This document shows, in pieces, positions 1-8,852 of a stretch of 64,000 nucleotides of DNA (position 1 is its first letter; every line of letters begins with the position of its first letter). The position numbers and the translations under genes are program-made. Below the pieces are notes generated by a model. That model worked only from the letters and a program-made list of their open reading frames with translations, was not told the origin of the DNA and made no database searches. This DNA is from Dermatemys mawii (lineage: Eukaryota; Chordata; Testudines; Dermatemydidae): NCBI GenBank assembly GCA_007922305.1, contig ML677334.1, positions 17,277,853-17,341,852 on the forward strand, written 5' to 3'.

Positions 1-120
1 CGCAGTGGAAGTCTACAGATTTCCACTGCGTGCATCCAACGAATGGGCATTAGCCCACGGAAGCTTATGCTTCAATACTTTAGTTAGTCTTTAAGGTGCC
101 ACAGGACTTTCTGTCACTTC
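1..120 (+). mobile_element. Penelope-like terminal unit, half copy
   Basis: Positions 29-120 match the right half of the units at 8633, 21287 and 23331: a stem reading GGGC-ATTA-GCCC, then AAGCTTATGCTTCAATAC, then GGTGCCACAGGACT. The left inverted half is absent. A perfect 10-bp stem (1-10 against 21-30, loop 11-20) precedes it and may be what remains of the fold. The hammerhead-like core is degraded (CCAACGA for CUGANGA, GGAA for GAAA). The window edge cuts the left side, so the full extent is unknown. Assignment to Penelope-like elements is from remembered turtle consensus. Confidence 0.65.
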
Positions 121-189
121 AGCATATGGTGATAACTCTTTCCATTCCACTAATATTTCTGGAAGGTGTTACACAGAAGCTACTAAAGT

Positions 190-645
190 TAGACATTTTC
201 AGATCAGCAGGATTGGCTAATTTACATCCAAGAGGTTTAAAAGAACTGGCTGAAGAGCTCACTGGACTATTAATGTGGATTTTCAGTTAGTCTTGGAGCA
301 CTGGGGAAGTTCTAGAAGACTGAAGGAAAACTAATGTGCCAATTTTTTAAAAGGTTAAACAGGAGGATCCAGGCAATTATAGGCCTGATGACAGTCCCAG
401 GCAAGATAATCGAGCAGCTGGAAATAAGGTGTACATTTTTTAACAGTGAATAATTAACTATTGGAATAATTGTCAAGGGTTGTGATGGACACTCAGTCTC
501 TGATCATTTTTAAATCAAGATTGGATGTTTTCTAGATCAGCTCTAGGAGTTATTTGGGGAAAGTTCTACTGTGTTATACACAAAGTCAGACTAGATGACC
601 ACAGTGATCCCTTCTGGTCTTAAAATCTATGAATCTAAAAAGTTT
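190..645 (+). pseudogene. CR1 LINE fragment: reverse-transcriptase piece joined to 3' end
   Basis: CR1 elements are LINEs whose ORF2 encodes an APE-type endonuclease and a reverse transcriptase. Bases 190-425 encode, across frame breaks, the N-terminal RT block: HPRGLKELAEEL is readable in one frame and the P-I-F-K-K and D-P-G-N-Y-R-P like blocks follow in others. At about 425-430 the sequence jumps straight to the extreme 3' part of the element (GGAAATAAGGTG... CTTCTGGTCTTAAAATCTATGAATCT), so most of RT is deleted internally. It ends in the short ATGAATCT-type terminal repeat typical of CR1. Frameshifts and stops make it non-coding. Confidence 0.85.
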
Positions 646-704
646 CAGGACTAAGGTTCCCTTCTCCACCCACACACCCATCCCTCCCCTTTCCATTTAA
701 ACAA

Positions 705-983
705 AGGCTTAGTCTGTACTTCAAAATTAGATTTACCTAACTGCATTGCTATGAAAAGTTTTGCACCCTAAGAACCACAGTTGGGTCGACCTAACTCACT
801 CTCCCCCACCCCCTACAGATGTGCTAGGTCAACTGAAGAATTTGCCCAACGACCTAGATACCACTTCTTTGAGAGGTGGATTACCTACATCGATGGGGAA
901 AAAACCTTCTGTTTGTGTGGTGCTGTAGCAGCACAATTGTTGTCCCATATGTGTGCTGGTGTAGTGTAGACATGGCATAAGGG
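705..983. mobile_element. Non-autonomous TIR element (MITE-like, turtle family)
   Basis: The right end reads GTAGTGTAGACATGGCATAAGGG and the left end (AGGCTTAGTCTGTACTTCA) is a decayed inverted copy of it. The interior contains TTGGGTCGACCTAA and AGGTCAACTGAAGAATT, two pieces of the foldback interior of a common turtle element whose consensus has GTCGACCTAG stems. No coding capacity. Superfamily is uncertain; boundaries are within about 5 bp. Confidence 0.65.
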
Positions 984-1202
984 TCTTCACTCAATGCAGC
1001 AATATCACAGAGAGAGGCAGCCACTTTGTCAAAGCAACTTGGTGCTTGGTAAGTTAAAATTAACCCCTTAAATTGCACATAGAAATGAACTGAAAAATAG
1101 TGTAGAACATGAAACACTAGTGAAATGTTAGCTGTGCAAGAAAAACTTCTTGGGAAAAGCACAGATGCTTCAGTAGGTTTTAAATACGTTTATAAAGATT
1201 AG

Positions 1203-1287
1203 CAAAAGCGACAAAGCATCCTGTGGCACCTTACAGACTAACAGATGTATTGGAGCATAAACTTTCATGGATGAATACCTCCACTCC
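1203..1287 (-). mobile_element. Minimal 85-bp Penelope-like terminal unit with 13-bp target duplication
   Basis: The unit contains CCTGTGGCACCTTACAGACT, then ACAGATGTATTGGAGCATAA, and stops within the stem region. It is bracketed by perfect 13-bp direct repeats TTATAAAGATTAG at 1190-1202 and 1288-1300. Homology is to the left halves of the larger palindromic units in this window. The duplication shows that this short piece inserted as a unit and is not the decayed end of a longer copy. Confidence 0.85.
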
Positions 1288-1300
1288 TTATAAAGATTAG

Positions 1301-1670
1301 GAGAGGCTTGGATAGAAAGAGAAAAATACACCTATTATTTTTGTTTTGAAATGGATAATAGCAAGCCCACACACATCAGACTTAGAAAAGGCTGGCACAA
1401 CCTTTAGGCAAGATTGTGGCTTGCCGTATACGTTATGGAAGACAACCTCCACAGAGCCACTACTCACCCTCATACAAGTGGGCAAGCAAGGCCAGGGAAT
1501 GGGCAAAACATTGACTGCCATCCCAGCACACAGCTAACAGATCAGGGCTGGCATAAATGAGGATGTAATCTGCTCTATACAGGCTGCTGTTTGCCTCCCC
1601 ACAGCTACATGTACGCAGGGAAAAGGCAAAGTGATATTCTAGGCCTTTATGCAGTGTAGTTGTAACCATC
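1301..1670. other. Unassigned stretch
   Basis: About 370 bases with no repeat, RNA gene or convincing exon that I recognise. Short open frames on both strands overlap each other without codon bias. Confidence 0.5.
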
Positions 1671-1680
1671 TCAATCCAAG

Positions 1681-1895
1681 CTATTAGAGATACAAGGTGG
1701 GTGAGGTAATATCTTCCATTGGACCAATGTCTGTTGGTGAAAAAGACAAGGTTTTGAGCTACACAAAGCTCTTTCTCAGGTCTGGGATGGGTATTCAGAG
1801 TGTCACTGCTAAATACAAAGTTGAAAAGATAGTTTTACCATAAGTATTTTGCACATTTTCTAAGGGATCTTGTATGTAGTTGCAGCACTCTGAGG
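1681..1895 (-). mobile_element. Penelope-like terminal unit, second family (left arm)
   Basis: Starts AGATACAAGGTGGGTGAGGTAATATCTTCCATTGGACCAA (written here as two adjacent landmarks: AGATACAAGGTGGG and TATCTTCCATTGGACC) and runs through GAGCTACACAAAGCTC to GTCTGGGATGGG. On the minus strand this gives CCTGAGAAAGAGC, a GAGC/GCTC stem, then AAAACCTTGTC, which resembles a hammerhead core (CUGANGA, stem II, GAAA, short stem III). The matching inverted arm is 2199-2298; a MITE separates the two. Possible 11-bp flanking repeats with two mismatches (1671-1681 and 2288-2298). Confidence 0.65.
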
Positions 1896-2198
1896 CCAGG
1901 TCTCCTCTGCAAGGCTGGGGGTGTCACCTAAGAGAGGCAACTTCAGCTTCACGAATAGTGTAGATGAAGTCAACGTACCTTAGGTCGACTTACCTGGTCA
2001 TCGTCACGGCAGCGAGTCAACTGCTGCCACTCCCTCGTCAACTCCGCTTCCACCGCTCGTGGAGGTGGAGTTCCGAAGTTGATGGGGAGAGAGCTTGGGG
2101 ATCGATTTATCGCATCTATACTAAACATGATAAATCGAGCCCTGAAAGATCGATCACTATCCGCCAATCCAGTGGGTAGTGTAGACTTACACCAAGTA
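1896..2198. mobile_element. Foldback TIR element inserted in a PLE unit
   Basis: Interior landmarks AACTTCAGCTTCACGAATAG, GGTCGACTTACC, GGAGGTGGAGTTCCGAAGT and GATCGATTTATCGC also occur in the copy at 6660-6955, so these are two members of one family. Right end is GGTAGTGTAGACTTAC. The element carries several internal palindromes and no open frame of note. It separates the arms of the PLE unit (1681-1895, 2199-2298). Ends are approximate and I found no clear target duplication. Confidence 0.7.
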
Positions 2199-2298
2199 CC
2201 TTTCCTAGGCCTGAGGAAGAGCTCAAAAGCTTATCCCTCTCACCAATAGACGTTAGTCCAATAAAAGATATTACCTCACCCACCTTGTCAATCTAGGC
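2199..2298 (+). mobile_element. Penelope-like terminal unit, second family (right arm)
   Basis: CCTGAGGAAGAGCTCAAAAG is followed by CTTATCCCTCTCACCAA and by GTCCAATAAAAGATATTACC and TCACCCACCTTGTC. The last part is the reverse complement of the start of the arm at 1681, so the arms form an inverted pair. The stem II loop is deleted, leaving GAGCTC directly before the GAAA-equivalent (AAAA). Confidence 0.7.
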
Positions 2299-4322
2299 CC
2301 TTGTTAATACTCTGTATGTTTATCTGCAGAATCTCTGTGAGGAGCCTTTCTGATTGGAGGCATAGGCAATTTTGTAAGAACATATACAAGGTTGCTTGAC
2401 AAAGCATATGACTGTGTAATCTCATGAGAACCGGAAAGTACACCACTGTGTGAAAGTCTTTTTAAACTACGTGATTCACTAGAGACACAGAGTTACTATC
2501 AACAAAATGCACTGAAGAGCAGTAAAGCATTCATTGTTTGTTCTTCATATCTTCTGAACAAAGCCTTTAAGTTTTAAAAGTAATAAACTGATATTTGAGG
2601 GCTTGCAAACACTTGGAAGATCATCAGTCTCTAGTTACATATCAACTAAAGTTAATTGCTTCCAGTAATAGCCAATGAAAATGAGTCTGGCAACTTACAA
2701 GAAAAAGCCCTTTTTCTATGTGTCCCTGTTACTAGCAATATCTAAGATTACTAAAACTGAAATATTACAGAAATATTTGTCTTGATTTCTTTTAATCATA
2801 GTTTCACCAGTTCCTGTTTAATTATGTGGTTTTTCACAACAGGAGAAAAGAGAAAAACACATTTCAAACACTAGGAAAATGTGAATAATTTATGTATCTT
2901 GAGAGACATCAGTTGCTTAATTTATTATGTCCTGCTGTCATTTAAAAATAGTCAGTAGTAATAAACACAACAGCATCCAGCCCCATCTGCATAAAATTAA
3001 CAAAAAAAATAATTGTAGTACATTTTCTCTTCCCACCCTCTGGTTTCCAGAGAAGCTCCACTCCCTCAAACCTCCTGAATGCCTAGTCAAAAAGAAAGGC
3101 TTTGCAGTAGCCATTTTTTGTAAAGCTGGATGTGGTGCTCAAAGCTACTTTTAACCAACCCCTTCTCCTGACTCTCACACACCCTTAAATCCTGGCGAAA
3201 GGTCCCTGGATTCTGTGGCACATTAGGGAGAATCCGTCAACAGCATCAGATAAATTACAAATTAAGGATTTTATTCCATTATGTGCAAACAAGAATAATA
3301 TACTCATTAGTGTCCTGTGCGCTGTTTATAGTCATATGAAATTCAGTACGCTTGCTCCACGTTTTCAGCATGCTGCAGATTGTCATCCCCTGGGTTCAGT
3401 GTAAATAATCCATTCACAAGAGGGGAACTTTGCATTGTTTTGCGCAATCATCAGACTGTGTGTCAATTACACCCAGTTTTTGCTTTCAAGCTTTTCTTTG
3501 CAACCAGGAGGGCTAGGAACAATTATATTGATGGGAAGCAGATTTGGGGGACACTACTGGAGCATTCAAGTCGGCAGTGCCACTTTAAGCTACCCATCCG
3601 TTATCCTTCCATTTCTCTGAAAGAAACAGTATTTTATCTAGAGTGATCACATTTCAATGGCCGGGCACTTAAGTCAATAACCTTCTTTTGTTAGCCCTTT
3701 GACACCCACTTTAGAATTCCAGCCCAGCATGGAGACAAGCGGACAATAGAGAAGGCAAAGTGCTGCACATTCAAAAGGAAGACTGCAGTCTGATAAAGGT
3801 ACATACAGAGAGTTCATCATTTCATACCGAATTCATAAATTGTAAAAAATTAGATTCCCCAAATCATCACAACCAGTGACCAGCTTTCACAACGCACAAT
3901 ACATTTATTTCGGACAGAAGCATTACAAAAAAGATGCATCAAAGCAATAAGCCACCTACACACATGTTAATTTACCAGAAGTCACTGTCTTCCACATGAA
4001 TATTATGTGCATTGACTGAGGCAGGGATTCTGTGGAAAAAATAATATGTGATCCTGTAATTAAAGAGTGTATCATAATTCATACGTACAAGGGGAGGCTG
4101 AAGTAAGGACACCCAGGCAACATTAATTCTGCCATTCCCTACCTTTTCAGTGCTTGACTTTGCAACCTTAATTATGTTCTTTTAACATGGGGGGAGGGTA
4201 TGTGTAACTTCCTTGGTTTTTAAAAAAAGCAAATATAAGAAACAGAAATCCCATTATGGAGCATAATATTGACACCTACCTAGGTCATCAGCAGGACTGA
4301 ACTCTTTGGATCTCTCTCAAAC
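2299..4322. other. Mostly unique A+T-rich sequence
   Basis: Two kilobases without a recognisable repeat or gene. The part at 3210-3560 has balanced composition, few homopolymers and TAAT/ATTA-type motifs, and could be a conserved non-coding element; this cannot be tested from one sequence. An 88-codon open frame at 3380-3646 has no recognisable domain. Confidence 0.5.
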
Positions 4323-4330
4323 CTCTATCA

Positions 4331-4633
4331 CAGGGGAAGGCAACCTATGGCACAAGGCAGCACACAAGCTGATTTTCAGTGGCACTCACACAACTTGGGT
4401 CCTGGTCATCAATCCGGGGGGCTTTGCATTTTAATTTAATTTTAAACAAAGCTTCTTAAACATTTTAAAAACCTCATTTACTTTACATACAACCATAGTT
4501 TAGTAATATATTACAGACTTATAGAAAGAGACCTTCTAAAAATGTTAAAATGTATGACTGACATGCAAAACCTTAAAATAGAGTGAATAAATGAAGACCC
4601 GGCACACCACTTCGGAAAGATTGCAGACCCCTG
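4331..4633. mobile_element. Non-autonomous hAT element, 303 bp, with 8-bp target duplication
   Basis: Left terminus CAGGGGAAGGCAACCTATGG and right terminus GAAAGATTGCAGACCCCTG are inverted copies of the CAGGGGTCGGCAACC type end of hAT transposons. The 8-bp direct repeats CTCTATCA at 4323-4330 and 4634-4641 are perfect, as expected for hAT. The interior is A+T-rich and non-coding. The copy at 13607-13917 is the same family and is colinear throughout (shared GAGCTGATTTTCAGTGGCAC, TTTTAAAAACCT, GAGACCTTCTAAAAA, ATAAATGAAGAC). It needed a transposase from an autonomous relative. Confidence 0.95.
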
Positions 4634-4840
4634 CTCTATCACTTGAACTAGCAGAGTAATTGATAGCTGTATAGGATGTTTTCTTTTGTGGAATACTTCT
4701 CAAGGGGGATGAGACACATATTTTGCCAGGGGCTTTCACAGCTATTTGCTGACAGCAGAGGCCTGATAAGACCTCTGAAGAGGAACAATTTCTAGAGGGC
4801 ACGCAGACATTTCTGCCCTTCTCACCCCTGCCCCATCACT

Positions 4841-5252
4841 GTGACAGAATGCTGAGAGCCAATAGCTGATCAAACCTCTGATCGTGTCATTATTAATTAG
4901 CTACCCCAGAGAAGACCTGGTGGAGGAGTGGAGTACTTGATTACCTGCTCAGACTAGGGGCTGATGAGCTAAGAGACTAATTATTCCATTAACTGACAGG
5001 GTAATTAAAAAGCACTGGAAGAAACGGGGGAAGGCTAGTATAGCCTATAAGAAGCAGGGTCCCAAGATCTTTTCTCTTCTGCTACCTAGAGAAAAAGCTG
5101 AGGACTGTAAGAAATTGTTGCTAGGGTTGTTATATGAGATTGTGATGCTGATTTAGTGGAAATTATATAAGTAAAACACACAGAGGTGCTAATAAAGTAT
5201 CTATGGCTCTTTTCTGTGGGATTGCAAGGCAGGAGAAGAGCTTGCCCTGTTA
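4841..5252 (+). mobile_element. Possible LTR (about 410 bp)
   Basis: Begins TGTGACAGAATGCTGAGAGC, contains a polyadenylation-type AATAAA at about 5190 (GGTGCTAATAAAGTATC), and ends near CTTGCCCTGTTAC, a layout typical of solo LTRs. It is followed directly by a pyrimidine-rich tract. No target duplication could be seen, and the 3' dinucleotide is not CA, so the right boundary is tentative. Confidence 0.45.
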
Positions 5253-5720
5253 CGATTCCCTTCAACCAATCTCTGTTCAAGTTTTATTTCCCATCCTTGG
5301 CTTCTTGTTTTACTCCCAGTTTCCACTCCTCAAGCTTCTCATTCCAGCTGCTGTCTCCTTGCCTGGCCTGTCATTACCCCTCCCTGCCCAATAAGTCTCC
5401 ATTCACCCCTCCTTTCTCCCTCATCCAGTCCCTCCCACCATGGGCTCTCAGAGTCCCTCACTGGGCTCACCTTCCAATGTTAGTATCATCCCTTGCCCCA
5501 GCTCCTTGCTCCAGCTTTCCATCCTCAGTCTTCTCATTCCTATTCCAATCTCCTGGCCCAGTAAGCCACACTCTCACCTTTCTGCATCCCCAGTTTGAGA
5601 CTCTGTCCCCCACTTACACTTAGAGTTTGCTTGCCCAGCCAGTCCCAGTTCCCTCCTCCTGTTTCCTCATCCAATCGATCTGTCTCCCCACTCCTGGTTT
5701 CCAGTCCCTATCTTCCTCCC
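5253..5720 (+). repeat. Pyrimidine-rich tract with imperfect short repeats
   Basis: Strongly C/T-biased on the plus strand over about 450 bp, with recurring CAGTYYC, CTCCTTGCC and TCCTCATTCC-like words. The bias creates a 145-codon open frame (5186-5623) rich in S, P, L and F that has no recognisable domain. May be the internal leader of the LTR element next to it or a decayed minisatellite. Confidence 0.55.
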
Positions 5721-6659
5721 CAGGGTCCTTGTCTAATTTCAGTGGAGAGCCTGGGCCTAAACCAACCTGATTATGGAGTGAGCTCACCTAAGGGGGATCA
5801 GGCAATTCCTCATAAAGAGCCAGCTGGGAAAAGAGTTGGACCAAGAGCTAGGTAGGAAGCTCAGAGAAGGAAGGAAAGTTCTTCAGGTATGAAAGCCTAG
5901 GAAAGATCTTCACTGTGCAGGGAAAAGTCTAGGAGCTGAAGAGGATGAGTAGAAAATGGTGTAGGGAAAACTGTAGTACAAGTAAAAGGAGCAGATCTAG
6001 CTGTTCACTACAGGGCCTGGGCAGACTGAGGAAGAGCCACAGAGACTGTGGAAGGCTTTGCTTCTGTTAAACTCTTTTGGACTCTTAGTTTGGACAACTG
6101 AGAGCATGGAAGGGGTAGATTTAAGATGGTGACCTTGTCCGAGGACACTAGCCCAAGTGAGAGAGCAGTGACACCACATCTGCCATGAGGAGATGCCTAG
6201 TGGTGAGTGAGCTCAGTTACAATGAGTGAGACAGTGTTAAGGGTTGTTCTCATTCTGAATGAAGACTGTGATAAATTTGAAATGTCAGGAAAACCCCTTG
6301 ATGGGGTTTTGAAGAACTGCTCCTGCGAGAGCCCATGCTGGAAGGGCTTTTTTCTGGTAAGATTATTAGTGTGCATGTAGGTTTGTTTGTCTTAAATATG
6401 TTTTCTTTCTTTACCTTAAGCATAAAATATGCTTGCTTTAAAAGATCTGTGAGGTAGCTTAACTGTGGGCAGTTGCTGTTGGGCTCTGAAGAGAAAGCAA
6501 GTGGATTGCTTAGGAAGTCTGTTTTATTCTTGGACTAACACAGTGAAGGCAGAGTACTGTTCAGCCTGGGGATACTCTGGTCAGGGGAGAGAGAGACAGG
6601 TCTTCACCCAAGAAGGAAGGCGAATAAGAGTAGGTGCTCTAGCTGGATCACAGACGTAA
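5721..6659. other. Unassigned purine-rich stretch, possibly LTR-derived
   Basis: Purine-biased plus strand with phrases such as CTCATAAAGAGCCAGCTGGG and GAAGAGCCACAGAGACTG, which resemble turtle endogenous-retrovirus LTRs, but no ends, tRNA primer site or coding domain could be fixed. Confidence 0.35.
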
Positions 6660-6955
6660 CCCAGGGCTGGTCTTCACTAAGGGGTTGGATCGACTGCAGA
6701 TACGCAACTTCAGCTACATGAATAACGTAGCTGAAGTTGGCGTATCTGCAGCCGACTTACCTGCCATCCTCATGGCAGCGGAGGCGGGCAGCGGCGTGCT
6801 ACCCCGTCGACTCCAGCTTGCGCCTTTGGCGAGCTGGAGTTACGGAGTCGTCGGGGGCGCCGTTCACGATCGATTTATCACGTCCTGACGAGATGCAATA
6901 AATCGATCGCCAAAAGACCGATTGCTACCACGCGTAGTGAAGACAAGCCCCTTTG
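6660..6955. mobile_element. Foldback TIR element, full copy
   Basis: Ends GGGCTGGTCTTCACTA and TAGTGAAGACAAGCCC are inverted copies of each other with one mismatch. The interior folds back: GATACGCAACTTCAGCTACA against TAGCTGAAGTTGGCGTATC, then GATCGATTTATC against ATAAATCGATCG. This is the better-preserved relative of 1896-2198. It is much richer in G+C and CpG than its flanks. No coding capacity; target duplication not evident. Confidence 0.8.
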
Positions 6956-7239
6956 GGTGCAGTTGCCCTGAACTGTCACAAAAGGATCTCAGTCAAACTG
7001 GCTGAAAATACAGCAAATGACTTGAGATAGGGGAATTCCTCGCTAATTAAGTTTGGGCTCCATAAATTACATTTATGAATTTCTGTATATGTAATTATTT
7101 AAACTAGATTCAGTAGGGGCAGGTGACCAAAGCCCACAGGTAAGACAAAAACATGAAGACCTGGAAGAAGGGTAGGAATCTGGGGAGAGTATGAGCTGTT
7201 ATAGCAGAAATAAGGGAGAGACCAGATAGAACTGGGGTC

Positions 7240-7997
7240 GGGGACCAAATCAGTATCTTAGATGTCTGTATACTAATGCAAGAAGTATGGGGAATAAGCT
7301 GGAAGAACTTGAAATGCTAGTAAACAAACACAGCTATGACATAGTTGGCAACACGAAGACTTGGTGGGATTAATGCACATGACTGGAATATTGGTATAGA
7401 AGGATACAGCTTGCTCAGGAAGGACAGGCAGGGAAAAAAAGGAGGAGGTGTTGCCTTATGTAATAAAAATGTATACACTTGGATTGAGGTTGAGAGAGAA
7501 ATAAGAGACAGACTTGTTGAAGTTTACAGACCACATAACCGGGAAGAAGAGGTGGATGAGGCTTTTTTTTTTAAAACAACTAACAAAATCATCCAAAGCA
7601 CAGGACTTGGTGGTAATGAGGGACTTAAACTACCCAAACATCTGTTGGGAAAATGACACAGCAGGGTGCAGATTATCCAACAAGTTCATGGAATGTATTG
7701 GAGATTAAAAAGATTTATTTCAGAAGGTGGAGAAAGCTACTGGGGGGAGGCTGTTCTAGATTTGATTTTGACAAACAGGAGGGAACGGGTTGAGAATTTG
7801 AAAGTGGAAGACAACTTGGGTGAAAGTGATTATGAAATGGTAGAGTTCGTGATTCTAAGGAATGATAGAGGGAGAACAGCACAATAAAGACAATGGATTT
7901 CAAGAAGACCAATTTTAGCAAACACAGTGAGTTGGTAGGTAAAATCCAATGGGAAACAAGACTAAGGGGAAAAACAATTGAAGACAGTTGGCTCCTG
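7240..7997 (+). pseudogene. CR1 LINE ORF2, endonuclease domain remnant
   Basis: CR1 ORF2 begins with an APE-like endonuclease that nicks target DNA for reverse transcription. Readable blocks, in order across frameshifts, are LKC-like start, SYDIVG, HDWNIGIEGYSLLRKDRQGK (7372 on), GGGVALCNKN, the [14 protein letters not shown] block, [25 protein letters not shown] and ESDYEMVEF. Key catalytic positions are lost: the T-E-T-W-W block reads T-K-T-W-W (about 7353), and the S-D-H triad reads S-D-Y (about 7829). A stretch between the VEVE and YRP blocks is deleted at about 7515-7520. The RT domain is missing; the copy stops abruptly at 7997 where a hAT-like sequence begins. Confidence 0.9.
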
Positions 7998-8349
7998 GGA
8001 CTACCATGTCTATCCAATCTGATCGCTCCCCATCGCCCAACCACCCCCACCCTCCAAACCTCTGCTCCATCCAACTGCTCTGTGTCCCATGACTGTCCCC
8101 TGGGACTCCCTGCCCCTTATCCAACCCCTTGGCCCTGGTCCCCTTAGCATGCCACTCAGAGCAGCATGTCTGGCAGCCCCTCCACTCAGCTGGAGCCAGA
8201 CACGCTGCCCCACAGGAGTGCACAGCCCTGTTGGCCAGAGTGCAAGGACAGCAGGGGAGGGCTAGCCTCTCTGACTGGGAACTCAGGGGCCTGACAGGAT
8301 GGTTACATGGGCCAGATGTGGTCCGCGGGCCATAGTTTGCCCACCTCTG
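7998..8349. mobile_element. hAT element, right-end fragment
   Basis: Ends in GATGTGGTCCGCGGGCCATA followed by GTTTGCCCACCTCTG, the inverse of a CAGGGGTGGGCAAAC type hAT terminus. The body is C-rich (CCCCATCGCCCAACCACCCC). No matching left terminus is seen, so the copy is truncated against the CR1 fragment. Overlapping open frames here are composition artefacts. Confidence 0.65.
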
Positions 8350-8632
8350 TTATGGCTGGTATTGCTGTGGTAACAAACTCAGACATAAAATAGATCAACT
8401 TGTTTAACCCTGCGACAATAAAGTAGATATCTTTTTGTGGTTAACAATGACTTCAAATTTCACCCTTGCAGAAGCTTAGGAAAAGCTTCTATCAAAATAG
8501 TATTGTTTATGCAAAAAAATAGGATGATCCCCTAACTAGTGTAGTCCCATTGATAGATCCACACTGCTCAGCCAAATTACTGGAAAGCTGTTACTGGAAT
8601 GATTCTTTGTCAAAAAGGTTACTTGATCAGTA

Positions 8633-8841
8633 GCAAATCAGAGAGGTCGCTATGTTAGTCTGGATCTGCAGAAGCTACAAAGAGTCCTGTGGCACCTTAA
8701 AGACTAACAAAAGTATTGAAGCATAAGCTTTTGTGGGCTAATACCCACTTTGTCAGATGCATCTGAAGTGGGTATTAGTCCACGAAAGCTTATGCTTCAA
8801 TACTTTTGTTAGTCTTTAAGGTGCCACAGGACTCTTTGTCG
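8633..8841. mobile_element. Palindromic Penelope-like terminal unit, 209 bp, 11-bp target duplication
   Basis: Two inverted arms (GTCCTGTGGCACCTTAAAGA ... TCAGATGCATC / GTGGGTATTAGTCCACGAAA ... TTTAAGGTGCCACAGGACT) share ends GTGCCACAGGACTCTTTGTC. Flanked by perfect 11-bp repeats CTTGATCAGTA at 8622-8632 and 8842-8852. The left tail GAGAGGTCGCTATGTTAGTC is the decayed form of GAGGGGTAGCCGTGTTAGTC seen in the other copies. The hammerhead-like core is broken in both arms: the plus-strand arm lacks three bases (CTGAAG), and the minus-strand arm reads CTGACAA and AAAA, as expected for CpG decay. Confidence 0.9.
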
Positions 8842-8852
8842 CTTGATCAGTA

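Noticed and set aside
5186..5623. 145-codon plus-strand frame
   Set aside because: Produced by the pyrimidine-rich tract, which lacks stop codons by composition; Ser/Pro/Phe-rich, no domain.
8639..8845. CRISPR-like palindromic repeats
   Set aside because: The palindromes are dispersed single insertions with target duplications, not arrays with spacers, in a vertebrate genome.
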